Positions 42,960-51,262 of a DNA stretch of 55,517 bases are shown here, one piece after another. A program made the translations under genes and the position numbers. The number at the start of each line of letters is the position of its first letter. Position 1 is the first letter of the stretch. Source of the DNA: Paraburkholderia domus (GTDB lineage: Bacteria; Pseudomonadota; Gammaproteobacteria; Burkholderiales; Burkholderiaceae); the NCBI RefSeq assembly GCF_905220705.1, contig NZ_CAJNAT010000040.1, forward strand, positions 1 to 55,517. Direction: 5' to 3'. Below the pieces are notes generated by a model. The model worked only from the letters and a program-made list of their open reading frames with translations, was not told where the DNA came from and ran no database searches.

Positions 42960-43322
42960 CTACCGCCCGTTGGCCTGCACCGTCAGGCTGTTATTCACTT
43001 CACTGACCCCATTCACGAGCTCGGCCACGGAGGTTGCAAGGTCGATCTGGCCAGCAGCCGGGACAGAACCTGCCAGCGTTACGACTCCGCCTTTGGCTAT
43101 CACCACGATGCCGTCGGCATTGAGTCCTCTCGTTCTTGAAAGACTGAGAAGGACGGCCTTCCTGAGCTTGCGATTTTCTGCCCGGATCGCTTTCGCGCTG
43201 GGCGCGGTACTCATCGATGCGGAGGGTGCTGCCTCGCTCTGGCTGGCTTGGGCGTGCGCGCTCGCCGCGCACAGCATGACGACCATGCTGAGTGCACATG
43301 TGATTACATTGACTGGTTTCAC
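42960..43322 (-). CDS. BON-domain periplasmic protein
   Basis: A 120-residue exported protein. The signal peptide ends AASAHAQ, followed by a low-complexity Ser/Ala-rich linker and one BON domain near residues 50-118 (AVLLSLSRTRGLNADGIVVI, then GVVTLAGSVPAAGQID and GVSEVNNSLTV). BON domains bind phospholipid or link to the envelope and are common in osmotic-stress proteins (OsmY type). The start is GTG at 43322-43320, with GGAG 7 bases upstream. It lies alone between the chemoreceptor and the porin on the same strand. Confidence 0.88.
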   Translation of the reverse strand: MKPVNVITCALSMVVMLCAASAHAQASQSEAAPSASMSTAPSAKAIRAENRKLRKAVLLSLSRTRGLNADGIVVIAKGGVVTLAGSVPAAGQIDLATSVAELVNGVSEVNNSLTVQANGR

Positions 43323-43535
43323 TAAACTCTCCTTTCAGGACGACAATCTGATGTTGGGAAGACTTAAAAGCAGGGGAGTACAACCTGCAGGTGGTGTTCG
43401 CGCTATAGCGGTAAATCGGCCCCCGAAATTCCCAATCGACGCCCGGTGCTGCCGTGCGGCAGGACAACGGGTTTCCCTGGTACAGCCAGTCCGGATGTTG
43501 TGGTGCGAGGCCTTCGCAGTGCTGCCGGCACAGCG

Positions 43536-44609
43536 CTAGAACGAATGCTGGATGCCGACGACGCCGCCGACGGTGGTCCCTTGAACGCCATACAGTGCAC
43601 CGGCGACGGACAGACCGGTGTTCATCGCGCCATGGTTGTTCACGACGGCGACTTGTGCATAGAGCTTGGTCCTTTTCGACAGGAAATAATTTGCGCCCAG
43701 TGCCGTGAGCAGTGAATGGTTTGCGGTATTGTCGCGGTCGCTTGTCACCCAGACACCGCCATTCACATCAAGCGTGGGCAGCACGAAGTAATCAAGGCCT
43801 CCGCCGTAGACGTTGTTGTTAAACGATCCGGCTACCTTGTAGTTGACGAACGACGCCTTGGCGGTCAGCGCGCCGAACTTGTACGCCGCACCTATCGTGC
43901 GTCCTTCGGCGCCAAGATTGGAAGGGACGGGCGTGGGTGTGCCACCGCTATTGCCGTCGTAAATCGCCGCGTCGATCAACAATCCGGCGCGCTCGTATTT
44001 CAGGCTCGCGGAGTACTGGCGCCCCGCCTGGAAATTGCCAGCCTGACCGCCGAAGCCGAACATCACCATGGCCTGCAGGCCAGCAAGGTTCGGGCTGGTA
44101 TAGGTCACTGAATTGGCATCGAAGATACTTGTGCCGAGGAAGTTGCCGACGTAATTCACCCCCTGGCTACCGAAGAAGGATAAGCCGCGCGGGTCCAACG
44201 CGTACATTGTGTAAAAAAACGGGGAGAATTGCAGACCAGTTTTGACCTCCCCGAAATTGCCGTCCAGCGCGACCCAGGCCTCGCAGCCGAACAGATTACC
44301 GTTGCAATGGGCGAAGCCGCCATTGGCCGCACTGATCCCGCTTTCGAGCTTGAACTTCGCCTGGAGATTGTTGCCGAGATCCTCAGTCCCTGTGAGACCG
44401 AATTGCGAATACGATGAACCGCCATCGATCATCGAAATCTGCTTGCCGGCATTCTGGCCGGCCGAATTGACCGTTTTGTTCGTATAGAGCATGCCAAGAT
44501 CAATGACGCCAAACATCGTGACACTGCTCTGCGCGTGCACGGCGCCAGCAAGCGTCAAACCAATCGCACACGCGGTTAACTTCTGCACGGCGTTCCTCTT
44601 TTTCGGCAT
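43536..44609 (-). CDS. Gram-negative porin, Burkholderia type
   Basis: A 357-residue porin: signal peptide LTLAGAVHAQ, mature SSVTMFGVIDLGML, C-terminal Phe (GVVGIQHSF). GGAG lies before ATG at 44609. It is a close paralogue of the porin at 27641-28720. The match is strongest in the last 110 residues, where loops and strands are nearly collinear. The upstream 44750-44800 segment is unusually AT-rich for the window and likely includes its promoter. Substrate choice is unknown. Confidence 0.92.
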   Translation of the reverse strand: MPKKRNAVQKLTACAIGLTLAGAVHAQSSVTMFGVIDLGMLYTNKTVNSAGQNAGKQISMIDGGSSYSQFGLTGTEDLGNNLQAKFKLESGISAANGGFAHCNGNLFGCEAWVALDGNFGEVKTGLQFSPFFYTMYALDPRGLSFFGSQGVNYVGNFLGTSIFDANSVTYTSPNLAGLQAMVMFGFGGQAGNFQAGRQYSASLKYERAGLLIDAAIYDGNSGGTPTPVPSNLGAEGRTIGAAYKFGALTAKASFVNYKVAGSFNNNVYGGGLDYFVLPTLDVNGGVWVTSDRDNTANHSLLTALGANYFLSKRTKLYAQVAVVNNHGAMNTGLSVAGALYGVQGTTVGGVVGIQHSF

Positions 44610-45073
44610 TACCTTTCTCCTTGTCCAGAATATTGGTTGTGGTTAAGCGTTTCAGTACTTTCAGAATCACCTGGTCGCAGCTCCCCGATTGATCGAGACG
44701 CGATGTGGGCAGTTGAACCGGGCACGAACTGGCGCGCCTCGGAATTGGCAATCGGTTTATATCTCGATGTATAGTAAGGAATACGTAATATATAATTGAC
44801 GATCGCGGACAAGATCCGCTCTCTCGACGCTCATCACCCACCGAGAGTTTGAAGTGGCAGGATCTTTCAGCTATGCATCAAGACCGAGTCGTTCAATGTG
44901 TTCCTGTCGAAGTGCTGCTTCACATTCCAATTCGCGACGACTAACCTGGTCAGTGCGGTGTTGTCGGCGAAGGTCAGCAGGGGGACTTGCGTGCGCCAGC
45001 CTGGTCGCGCACGGCTTGTAGCCGAACGGTTTCGCGCGCCCGCGCTAGCTATCCATCGCGGAAGAGGCGGCGT
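44610..45073. other. Intergenic, porin upstream region with AT-rich segment
   Basis: About 460 bp between the porin start and the end of the SDR gene. The part near 44755-44805 is AT-rich (GTATAG and TATATAATT runs), unlike its surroundings, and probably serves the porin promoter on the minus strand. No promoter pair with proper spacing was fixed. The rest, 44842-45073, has no supported gene. Confidence 0.5.
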
Positions 45074-45919
45074 TCATGGGGTGAGTCCCGTTGCATCGGT
45101 CGTGATCGAGAGATCACGCCATTGGTCGAACTCTGTGCGCAGTGCCTCCAGCTTGGCTGCAATCGCCTGCACAGCGTCGGTTCCGGCGGCAAATCGCAGC
45201 GGCGGACTGTCATGTGCGGCCAGGTGAACAATGACGTCAGCGAGCTTCGCGGGATCGCCCGGCTGCTGGTGGTTTTTCGCGAGAAGTGCCGCTCTCAGCG
45301 CGGCCGAAAAGTTCGAGTAGTCCGCTATGGTCTTTCTTCCGTGTTCAACCGAGCTTCCATCGAGAAAGTCGGTGCGAAAGTACCCGGGCTCGATGAGGGT
45401 GACGGCAATGCCGAACTGCGCAACTTCGAGAGCCAGCGATTCGGAAAACCCTTCGACGGCGAACTTGCTCGCAGAATAGAGTGTGCCGCCCTGTCCGCCA
45501 CGAACACCGGCAATCGACGAGATATTAAGGATCCGTCCGGCGCGCTGCTGCCGCATGACTGGCAGTACGGCCCGCGTGACATTGAGGACGCCGAAAACGT
45601 TGGTGGCGAACTGTTTTTCTGCCTGTTCGGGTTCCTGTTCCTCGAACGCCCCCAACTGACCATATCCCGCGTTGTTGACTAGCACGTCGACCACGCCGAA
45701 TCGATCAGTCGCGGCTCGCACTGCGGCTTCGGCCTGACGTGGGTCCGTCACATCCAGTTGCGCCGTGAGCAATTGATCGGAACCGGCATTGAATACGGCC
45801 TGAAGTTTTCCCGAGTCGCGTGCCGTTGCGACAACGCGATCCCCAGCGGCAAGCGCGGCTTTCACGACTTCTGCACCGATCCCGCGCCCGGCGCCGGTAA
45901 CAAACCACGTCTTGCTCAT
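45074..45919 (-). CDS. Short-chain dehydrogenase/reductase
   Basis: A 281-residue classical SDR. TGAGRGIG at 8-15 binds NAD(P), NNAG lies near 82-85, and the active site is Tyr148 and Lys152 in YSASK, with a Ser in ILNISSIAG. AGGAG lies before ATG at 45919. Its promoter carries one of the four operator palindromes shared with the LacI-linked genes, so it probably belongs to that regulon. It likely oxidises or reduces a hydroxyl or keto group of an intermediate; the substrate is unknown. Confidence 0.9.
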   Translation of the reverse strand: MSKTWFVTGAGRGIGAEVVKAALAAGDRVVATARDSGKLQAVFNAGSDQLLTAQLDVTDPRQAEAAVRAATDRFGVVDVLVNNAGYGQLGAFEEQEPEQAEKQFATNVFGVLNVTRAVLPVMRQQRAGRILNISSIAGVRGGQGGTLYSASKFAVEGFSESLALEVAQFGIAVTLIEPGYFRTDFLDGSSVEHGRKTIADYSNFSAALRAALLAKNHQQPGDPAKLADVIVHLAAHDSPPLRFAAGTDAVQAIAAKLEALRTEFDQWRDLSITTDATGLTP

Positions 45920-46063
45920 TCATTCTCCTGCTGTTGAAGATGTACGCCCCCGTGGCACCGCGATACCCTGAATCTTGCTGCGATTCGTGAACCGGGTCCG
46001 CTGACGTGCCTGACGACCAGGGGCCAACGTGCCGTGTCGCTTCGACGCCACGACGACCTACGC

Positions 46064-46092
46064 AGCTTAAACGGAAGGGCACACGTGTTCAA
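46064..46092 (-). promoter_or_regulatory. SDR promoter with LacI-type operator
   Basis: On the minus strand TTGAAC (46092-46087) and TAAGCT (46069-46064) are 17 bases apart. The palindrome GCACACGTGTTC (46079-46090, plus strand) overlaps the -35 box. It differs at one base from the perfect site at 50184-50195. Confidence 0.65.
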
Positions 46093-46186
46093 TCCAGGGT
46101 AAATCCGGCTCAAGCGCAGGGCATGGCCGCCAGCATGTTCTGGCATATCCACGGCTATTTGACGGTCGGATGTGGTAAACACCTTA

Positions 46187-46215
46187 TTGCACGCGTGTGC
46201 CTAATCGCTTATCTT
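46187..46215 (+). promoter_or_regulatory. Deacetylase/VOC operon promoter with LacI-type operator
   Basis: TTGCAC (46187-46192) and TATCTT (46210-46215) are 17 bases apart. GCACGCGTGTGC (46189-46200) overlaps the -35 box in the same position as at 50182-50210. It differs at one base from the perfect palindrome. The leader to ATG at 46391 would be about 170 bases. Confidence 0.65.
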
Positions 46216-46390
46216 TTGGCCTATCCGATGCATCGGCTGCTGGTATGGACGGGGCGCGGCGTTGATCACACCCATGGCGTCGAGAATCCAGCAGGTCCGA
46301 TTCATTGATACGGAAAGTGAGCTTCTTCGCAGTCCGGTGCAGCTGGTAGTGGATCGCACGAGCTTTCAAGCGATGTTCCAAGGAAATCTG

Positions 46391-47242
46391 ATGAACGAAA
46401 CCGAGCTTTTCACGTGGGGGCCGTCTGGCAAGCGAGCCTCAGTCAGTGTGACTTTCGACAATCTGGGCGAGGCCTGCGACATAATCCTCGGCCGTTGGCC
46501 GGCGAGCAATCCCGTCGGCAGTCATTACACGGCGACCCGTGTTCTGCCGCGGTTACTTGAGGAGCTTGATGGCTTGTCCATCACGTACTTCATCGAGGCG
46601 GTGAATGCCGCGCTGTATCCGGGGCAACTGAAGGCGCTTCGTGAGGCCGGTCACGAAATCGGATTGCACGCATGGGGGCATGAGAACTGGGGGCGGCTCT
46701 CCCGGGACGAAAAGCGCTCGAACCTTGCGAGGAGCCTTGCGGCGCTCAGATCCATCGACATGGGTCCCGTTGGCTTCCGTCCTCCTGGTGGGGCCATGGA
46801 TGCTGACTCGCTGGCCTTGCTGCGTGAGAACGGCTTCACTTATTGCTCGCCTGCGTCTGGCGACAGACGGGTCCGCCTGGAGGAGGGAATGGTGATTCTG
46901 CCGTTTGCGTGGCGTCATGTCGACGCCTACCTCATCGATCCGGATCTGGGCGAGTTCCGTGCGTCCAACGGCGACCGCCACGCGCCAGCATCGGCTGACG
47001 AATGGGAGCAAATACTGAACGGAGCATTCGACGAAGCGGTAACGGGCCGCCAGCATCTGACGGTCATTTTCCATCCTTATCTGTTCGGCGCCGACGAGGG
47101 TCTGTGGCAGGTTCTGCGCCGCTTCCTGCACCGGGCCAGGGCGAACGACGACGTATGGTTCGCGCCGTGTTGTGAGATTGCCGAATGGTCTAAGCCGCGC
47201 CTGTTGGCCAGCATGGACGCAGGCGTTGCTCCGCGTGCCTAG
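46391..47242 (+). CDS. Polysaccharide-deacetylase-fold hydrolase
   Basis: A 283-residue member of the NodB/PuuE superfamily, metal-dependent (usually zinc) amide or ester hydrolases. Motif 1 reads VTFDN (Asp23, with Asn24 in place of the second Asp), motif 2 is His93 and His97 in IGLHAWGHENW, motif 3 is GFRPPGG, and a late His is in TVIFHPYLFG. AAGGAA lies 8 bases before ATG at 46391. No signal peptide is present, so it is cytoplasmic, like PuuE allantoinase-type members, and probably acts on a small amide or imide rather than a cell-wall polymer. It is followed by the VOC gene after 74 bp. Confidence 0.85.
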   Translation: MNETELFTWGPSGKRASVSVTFDNLGEACDIILGRWPASNPVGSHYTATRVLPRLLEELDGLSITYFIEAVNAALYPGQLKALREAGHEIGLHAWGHENWGRLSRDEKRSNLARSLAALRSIDMGPVGFRPPGGAMDADSLALLRENGFTYCSPASGDRRVRLEEGMVILPFAWRHVDAYLIDPDLGEFRASNGDRHAPASADEWEQILNGAFDEAVTGRQHLTVIFHPYLFGADEGLWQVLRRFLHRARANDDVWFAPCCEIAEWSKPRLLASMDAGVAPRA

Positions 47243-47316
47243 GTAGGGCGGCACGATTCCCTGGCCCTGACGCTACCTGGGGCCGTTTCTTTTTAAGTCA
47301 TTGAAGGAGGATGAGC

Positions 47317-47904
47317 ATGTCGCATCAGGAAGAGAATGTCCTTACGGCGGTTGGGGATGCTGAGATCGACCCGAAAGAGAGAGAGCAGGTGATCGCTCGC
47401 CGAGCTAAGAGCAGGGTTCGAGGGCTCAACCATCACGCGTACTACTGCACGGATGGCGAAAAGACGCGGCATTTCTACGAGGATATTCTCGAAATGCCCA
47501 TGACAATCGCGTTGCGCATTCCGGATGAGGTATTCACCGGCAAGCAGGCGCCGTACTGTCATTTCTTCTTCGAGATGGGGGACGGAAGTTCAATTGCGTT
47601 TTTCGACTATCCGGACTTTTTCGACGGTGAGCCGCCGTTCACGGTGCCGACGGTCTATCACCATCACATCGCGATCAACGTCGACAGTGATGAAGCGATC
47701 GACTATTTCCGTCAGAAGCTGGAGTCAGAGGGCTATCCAAGTACGTTTGTCGACCACGGCGCTTTCCATTCGTTGTATCTGAGAGACCCGAACGGTATGA
47801 ACCTCGAGCTCTGCTATTCACCGCCGGCATCGGACGATTTCTTTCTTCGGGCGGGGAAAGTCGCGCACGCAGAACTGAAGCAATGGGCCGCTACGCGCGC
47901 ATAG
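47317..47904 (+). CDS. VOC-family dioxygenase-like protein
   Basis: A 195-residue protein with two VOC modules and the 2-His-1-Glu set: LNHHAYY near the start, YHHHIAINVD in the middle and MNLELCYSP near the end. This fits an extradiol ring-cleaving dioxygenase or another metal-dependent VOC enzyme. GGAGG lies 8 bases before ATG at 47317, so the ATG 6 bases earlier is too close to the ribosome site. It is second in the deacetylase operon, under the LacI-type operator. A substrate with adjacent hydroxyls is possible but unproven. Confidence 0.87.
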   Translation: MSHQEENVLTAVGDAEIDPKEREQVIARRAKSRVRGLNHHAYYCTDGEKTRHFYEDILEMPMTIALRIPDEVFTGKQAPYCHFFFEMGDGSSIAFFDYPDFFDGEPPFTVPTVYHHHIAINVDSDEAIDYFRQKLESEGYPSTFVDHGAFHSLYLRDPNGMNLELCYSPPASDDFFLRAGKVAHAELKQWAATRA

Positions 47905-48036
47905 CCATTGCCGGAGGGTCGGAATTGCTGGATTGAGGCCACGAGAAGGGCCTCAATCCATGAGCGCGTTGAGGGAGAACACGCGGCTTGTCAACTTGGG
48001 CTTGAGCTTGTGCTGCGCAGCGACACCGGGTCGCCG

Positions 48037-49101
48037 TTAGCCAACCCACGGAGCCGTGGAGCCGCGCAGAACGAGCGTAGGCGCAAATTCCACGTTGACG
48101 GGTGCATCGGGGTGGCCGTCGTCCGAATGATCTTCGGCCGCACGGGAAAGCAACACGCTCGTGGCGGTGGCGGCGATATATTGCACCGGCAGACGCACAG
48201 TCGTAATGCCGCCCGCTGCCAGTTCAAACCATGCTGGATCGTGATACCCCACGACGGAGACATCGCGCGGCCAGTCGAGACCTAACGTCCGCAGGGCCTG
48301 CAATGCGCCCAGGGTGAGTTCCGCGCTGCCGAAAACCAGACCGGTTGGCCGGTTCTTCACGGCCATCATCGATGTGACCGCATGCCGCGCGAACTCAGGC
48401 CTGGGCGAACCCAGCGCGATTGCCGCAGGAGCGAGACCATGCTGCTTCAGGGCATCTTTGAAGCCCGCGAGCCGGTTGCGCCCGGTGCTAAGCGAGGTGT
48501 CGCCGCCGATGTACGCGAGACGTGTATGTCCATAGCTGAGCAGGTGCTGCGTGGCAGCACGAACGCCTTCGTGATCGTTGATGACCACCGCCTGGCCGGT
48601 GAAGCGGGAATGAACGCGGACGAGCTGGACCGTTGCCACGTTATTCAGGAGTGCAACAGTCTCGGCGCGAGGCGTGGCTGTCGGGACGATGATGACGCCA
48701 GCCGGACGGGTTTCCAGAATCGTACGCAACTCACGCAACTCGCGATCGCTGTCGTCATCTGTGACAGAAAGCATCAACTGCATCGAATGGGCGGCGAGGG
48801 AATCGGCAATGGTCTTGGCGACCGTTGCGTAGAAGTCGTTCTGAATGTCGGGAACCACCAGCCCGACAATCGAACTACGCGCGCCGCGCATCATTCTCGC
48901 CGAAGCCGACGGTACATAGCCGAGCTGTTCGACCGCATTGCGTACCCGCAATTTGGTCTCCGCGCTGATCTTCGGACTGTCAGCCAGCGCACGCGACACC
49001 GTGGTGTGAGAGATATTCAATACTCGCGCAATATCCTGGAGGGTCACGTTCGTCCCGCCTCGGGATGGCGACCTTGGATCCGACGCTGCTTCGCCCCGCA
49101 T
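48037..49101 (-). CDS. LacI-family transcriptional regulator
   Basis: A repressor of about 354 residues. The helix-turn-helix is VTLQDIARVLNISHTTVSRA with the hinge-helix region YVPSASARMMRGARS, followed by a periplasmic-binding-protein-like core (GLVVPDIQNDFYATVAKTIA, YIGGDTSLSTGRNRLAGF). The start is uncertain: ATG at 49101, TTG at 49149 or GTG at 49047 (VTLQDI). It lies downstream of the FAH-family gene on the same strand, so it is probably made from the operator-bearing promoter at 50037-50080 and regulates itself. The four GCACACGTGTGC-like palindromes nearby are its best candidate sites. Confidence 0.9.
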   Translation of the reverse strand: MRGEAASDPRSPSRGGTNVTLQDIARVLNISHTTVSRALADSPKISAETKLRVRNAVEQLGYVPSASARMMRGARSSIVGLVVPDIQNDFYATVAKTIADSLAAHSMQLMLSVTDDDSDRELRELRTILETRPAGVIIVPTATPRAETVALLNNVATVQLVRVHSRFTGQAVVINDHEGVRAATQHLLSYGHTRLAYIGGDTSLSTGRNRLAGFKDALKQHGLAPAAIALGSPRPEFARHAVTSMMAVKNRPTGLVFGSAELTLGALQALRTLGLDWPRDVSVVGYHDPAWFELAAGGITTVRLPVQYIAATATSVLLSRAAEDHSDDGHPDAPVNVEFAPTLVLRGSTAPWVG

Positions 49102-49197
49102 ATGTGTTACCTGCACTCCATATTGTGTAGGTGCCGTTATAGCACGCAACGTCAGCCGCGCACCATAGCCGCCGGTTCAACGCGGCGGCCCTGGAGG

Positions 49198-49974
49198 CTA
49201 TTTTTCCGCGACGACAGGATTGGAAAGCGTGCCGATCCCTTCGATCTCCACTTCGAACACGTCGCCGGGCTTGATCGGCCCAACGCCCGACGGTGTGCCT
49301 GTCATGATCACGTCGCCGGGCAGCAGTGTCATGAACGAGCTCAGGTACGCAATCAGGCGAGGAACGGAAAACAGCAGGTCCGAGGTATTCCCGCGCTGTT
49401 TCACTTCCCCGTTCAGGCGTCCGATGATGTTCAGATTGCCGGGGTTCAGATCCGTGCTGATAACGGGGCCGAGCGGGGCGAAGGTATCGAATGCCTTACC
49501 GGCGAACAGGCAGCCGAAGCGCATCTCTTCCTTCTGGATGACGCGGTCGCTGACGTCGTTGCCGCAGGTGTAGCCGAGTACATAGTCGAGTGCGTCTGCT
49601 TCGGAGACGCGCCGCGCCGTGCGCCCGATTACTGCAACCAGCTCGGCTTCGTAATGGATTACCTCGCCCAGCTTCGGATAAACGATCGGGTCATTGGGGC
49701 CGGCCAGCGCGGACTCGGGCTTGACGAACAGCATGGGGACGCTCGGGGTATCCCAACCCGTTTCCTTGATGTGCGATATGTAGTTGAACCCTGCGCCAAA
49801 AATGCGGGGGTTCTCAACAGGCGAGAGAAGCGTGACCTCGCTGGCAGCCACATGCTTGCCGGTCAGATGGACGTCGCCTGCAAACGGCGAGCCGGAAAGG
49901 GTTTCAATCGTGCCGTCGTCGCGAAGATTGCCGTAAACGATTTCGGTGCCCAGCTTGAAGCGCGTGATCTTCAT
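49198..49974 (-). CDS. Fumarylacetoacetate hydrolase (FAH) family protein
   Basis: A 258-residue metal-dependent hydrolase/isomerase. The metal ligands are Glu109 and Glu111 in IHYEAELVAVIG and Asp140 in GNDVSDR, and DVIMTGTPSGVGPIKPGD is the family's C-terminal signature. GGAA lies before ATG at 49974. Relatives are acylpyruvases, 5-carboxymethyl-2-hydroxymuconate isomerases/decarboxylases and fumarylpyruvate hydrolases, all acting on beta-keto acids from ring cleavage. Its promoter has one of the four operators, and the LacI gene follows it. It probably cleaves the keto acid made late in this pathway. Confidence 0.9.
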   Translation of the reverse strand: MKITRFKLGTEIVYGNLRDDGTIETLSGSPFAGDVHLTGKHVAASEVTLLSPVENPRIFGAGFNYISHIKETGWDTPSVPMLFVKPESALAGPNDPIVYPKLGEVIHYEAELVAVIGRTARRVSEADALDYVLGYTCGNDVSDRVIQKEEMRFGCLFAGKAFDTFAPLGPVISTDLNPGNLNIIGRLNGEVKQRGNTSDLLFSVPRLIAYLSSFMTLLPGDVIMTGTPSGVGPIKPGDVFEVEIEGIGTLSNPVVAEK

Positions 49975-50036
49975 GGTTTATTCCAGTTCAGGGGAAAGGT
50001 CTGAACCCATTTTGTTCCGGCAGTCGGGTAAAGTAG

Positions 50037-50080
50037 GGCTCACGTGTGCCTATTATCGCAACGGGCTTTGGCATTGTAAA
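50037..50080 (-). promoter_or_regulatory. FAH-lacI promoter with LacI-type operator
   Basis: On the minus strand TTTACA (50080-50075) and GATAAT (50057-50052) are 17 bases apart. The palindrome GGCTCACGTGTGCC (50037-50050) lies immediately downstream of the -10 box, over the expected start of transcription. One base breaks the symmetry. Confidence 0.7.
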
Positions 50081-50181
50081 GAGACACCTCGTGGATCGCC
50101 CGTGTAAATGATTCTTCGAGACTGTAGTGGATCTTCCCTGCCGCTGCCGTGACGGTCAAAGTGAAGATTTCCCGATAGTTG

Positions 50182-50210
50182 TTGCACACGTGTGCCCTTG
50201 GAATTATAGT
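50182..50210 (+). promoter_or_regulatory. Kinase-enolase operon promoter with perfect LacI-type operator
   Basis: TTGCAC (50182-50187) and TATAGT (50205-50210) are 17 bases apart. The perfect 12-bp palindrome GCACACGTGTGC (50184-50195) overlaps the -35 box. The transcript would start about 30 bases before the kinase gene. Confidence 0.75.
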
Positions 50211-50245
50211 GTTAGGCATCATTAGCCGAGGGGTGGGGCATCAGG

Positions 50246-51262
50246 ATGGATGTTGAACTGGACGCTGACAGCGCATCGGCGCTGATCGAGTCGCTGCGCC
50301 GCATGGGGCTTGCCGGGCCGCAGGAGGTGCCGCCGTTGACGCCGCTGACCGGCGGAGTTTCGTCGCAGATCGTGCGTGCCGAGACCGCGCGCGGTCCGGT
50401 GTGCATTAAACGGGCGCTGGCGAAGCTCAAGGTTGCCGCGGACTGGTCCGCGCCTCCGGAGCGCAATGCGGCCGAAGTCGCATGGATGAAGCTGGCATCA
50501 ACGCTTGTCCCAGGCTGTGTGCCGGAAATCCTGGGGGAGGATCAGACCGCGCGTGCTTTTGCGATGGCGTTTCTCGACCCCCAGGAATATCGCATATGGA
50601 AGGACGAACTGCTGGAAGGCATTGCCCATACCGCAACCGCGCGCTCGGTTGGCGCGACGCTCGCGGCGATCCATCGGGCGACAGCCGGGAATGACGAACT
50701 GGCCCGGAGGTTCGCGACCGACGCGAGTTTCTTCGCGCTCCGGGTGGAGCCGTACTTCATGGCCACCGCGGCGGCCAATCCGGACTGCGCAGCGGCGCTG
50801 ATCCGGTTGAGCGACGAGACGGCCAACACAAGACGGGCGCTGGTTCATGGAGACGTCAGCCCGAAAAATATCCTCGTCGGTTCAGCGGGGCCCGTTTTCC
50901 TTGATGCCGAATGTGCCTGGTACGGCGACCCTGCCTTCGATGTCGCGTTTTGCCTCACCCATCTGCTGCTGAAGTGCGTCTGGCGAACCGAGGCGACACC
51001 GCATTATCTCGCGTGTTTCGACGCACTCAATGAGGCGTATTTCGCGGGCGCCACCTGGGAAAGCGCTGCGGATCTCGAGGCTCGGGCAGCGCGCCTGGTG
51101 CCGGCCCTGATGCTCGCGCGGATCGACGGGAAATCCCCCGTTGAATATCTGAAAACGCCCGAAGATCGCGAGAGCGTGCGCCGCTTCGCCAAACCTTTCG
51201 TGGTCGACCCGCCAAAGACGCTAGACACGATCCGAAACCGCTGGAACAAGGAACGAGTATGA
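50246..51262 (+). CDS. APH-fold small-molecule kinase
   Basis: A 338-residue kinase of the aminoglycoside/choline phosphotransferase fold. The catalytic loop is His201-Gly-Asp203 with Asn208 in LVHGDVSPKNILVG, the metal-binding Asp220 is in VFLDAECAWYGDPA, and Lys55 in VCIKRA is the ATP Lys. The family phosphorylates hydroxyl groups of small molecules (methylthioribose, homoserine, choline). The stop overlaps the enolase start by 4 bp (ATGA). It is probably the first step of a three-gene unit: phosphorylate, then act with the enolase, then the dehydrogenase. The true substrate is unknown. Confidence 0.85.
   Translation: MDVELDADSASALIESLRRMGLAGPQEVPPLTPLTGGVSSQIVRAETARGPVCIKRALAKLKVAADWSAPPERNAAEVAWMKLASTLVPGCVPEILGEDQTARAFAMAFLDPQEYRIWKDELLEGIAHTATARSVGATLAAIHRATAGNDELARRFATDASFFALRVEPYFMATAAANPDCAAALIRLSDETANTRRALVHGDVSPKNILVGSAGPVFLDAECAWYGDPAFDVAFCLTHLLLKCVWRTEATPHYLACFDALNEAYFAGATWESAADLEARAARLVPALMLARIDGKSPVEYLKTPEDRESVRRFAKPFVVDPPKTLDTIRNRWNKERV

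Noticed and set aside
44842..45073. Possible small gene or remnant between porin and SDR
   Set aside because: Neither strand gave a recognisable motif, ribosome site or conserved-looking segment.
49101..49149. Longer LacI start at TTG 49149 as the main start
   Set aside because: The added residues do not look like a LacI N-terminus, and no ribosome site fits; ATG 49101 or GTG 49047 are better.
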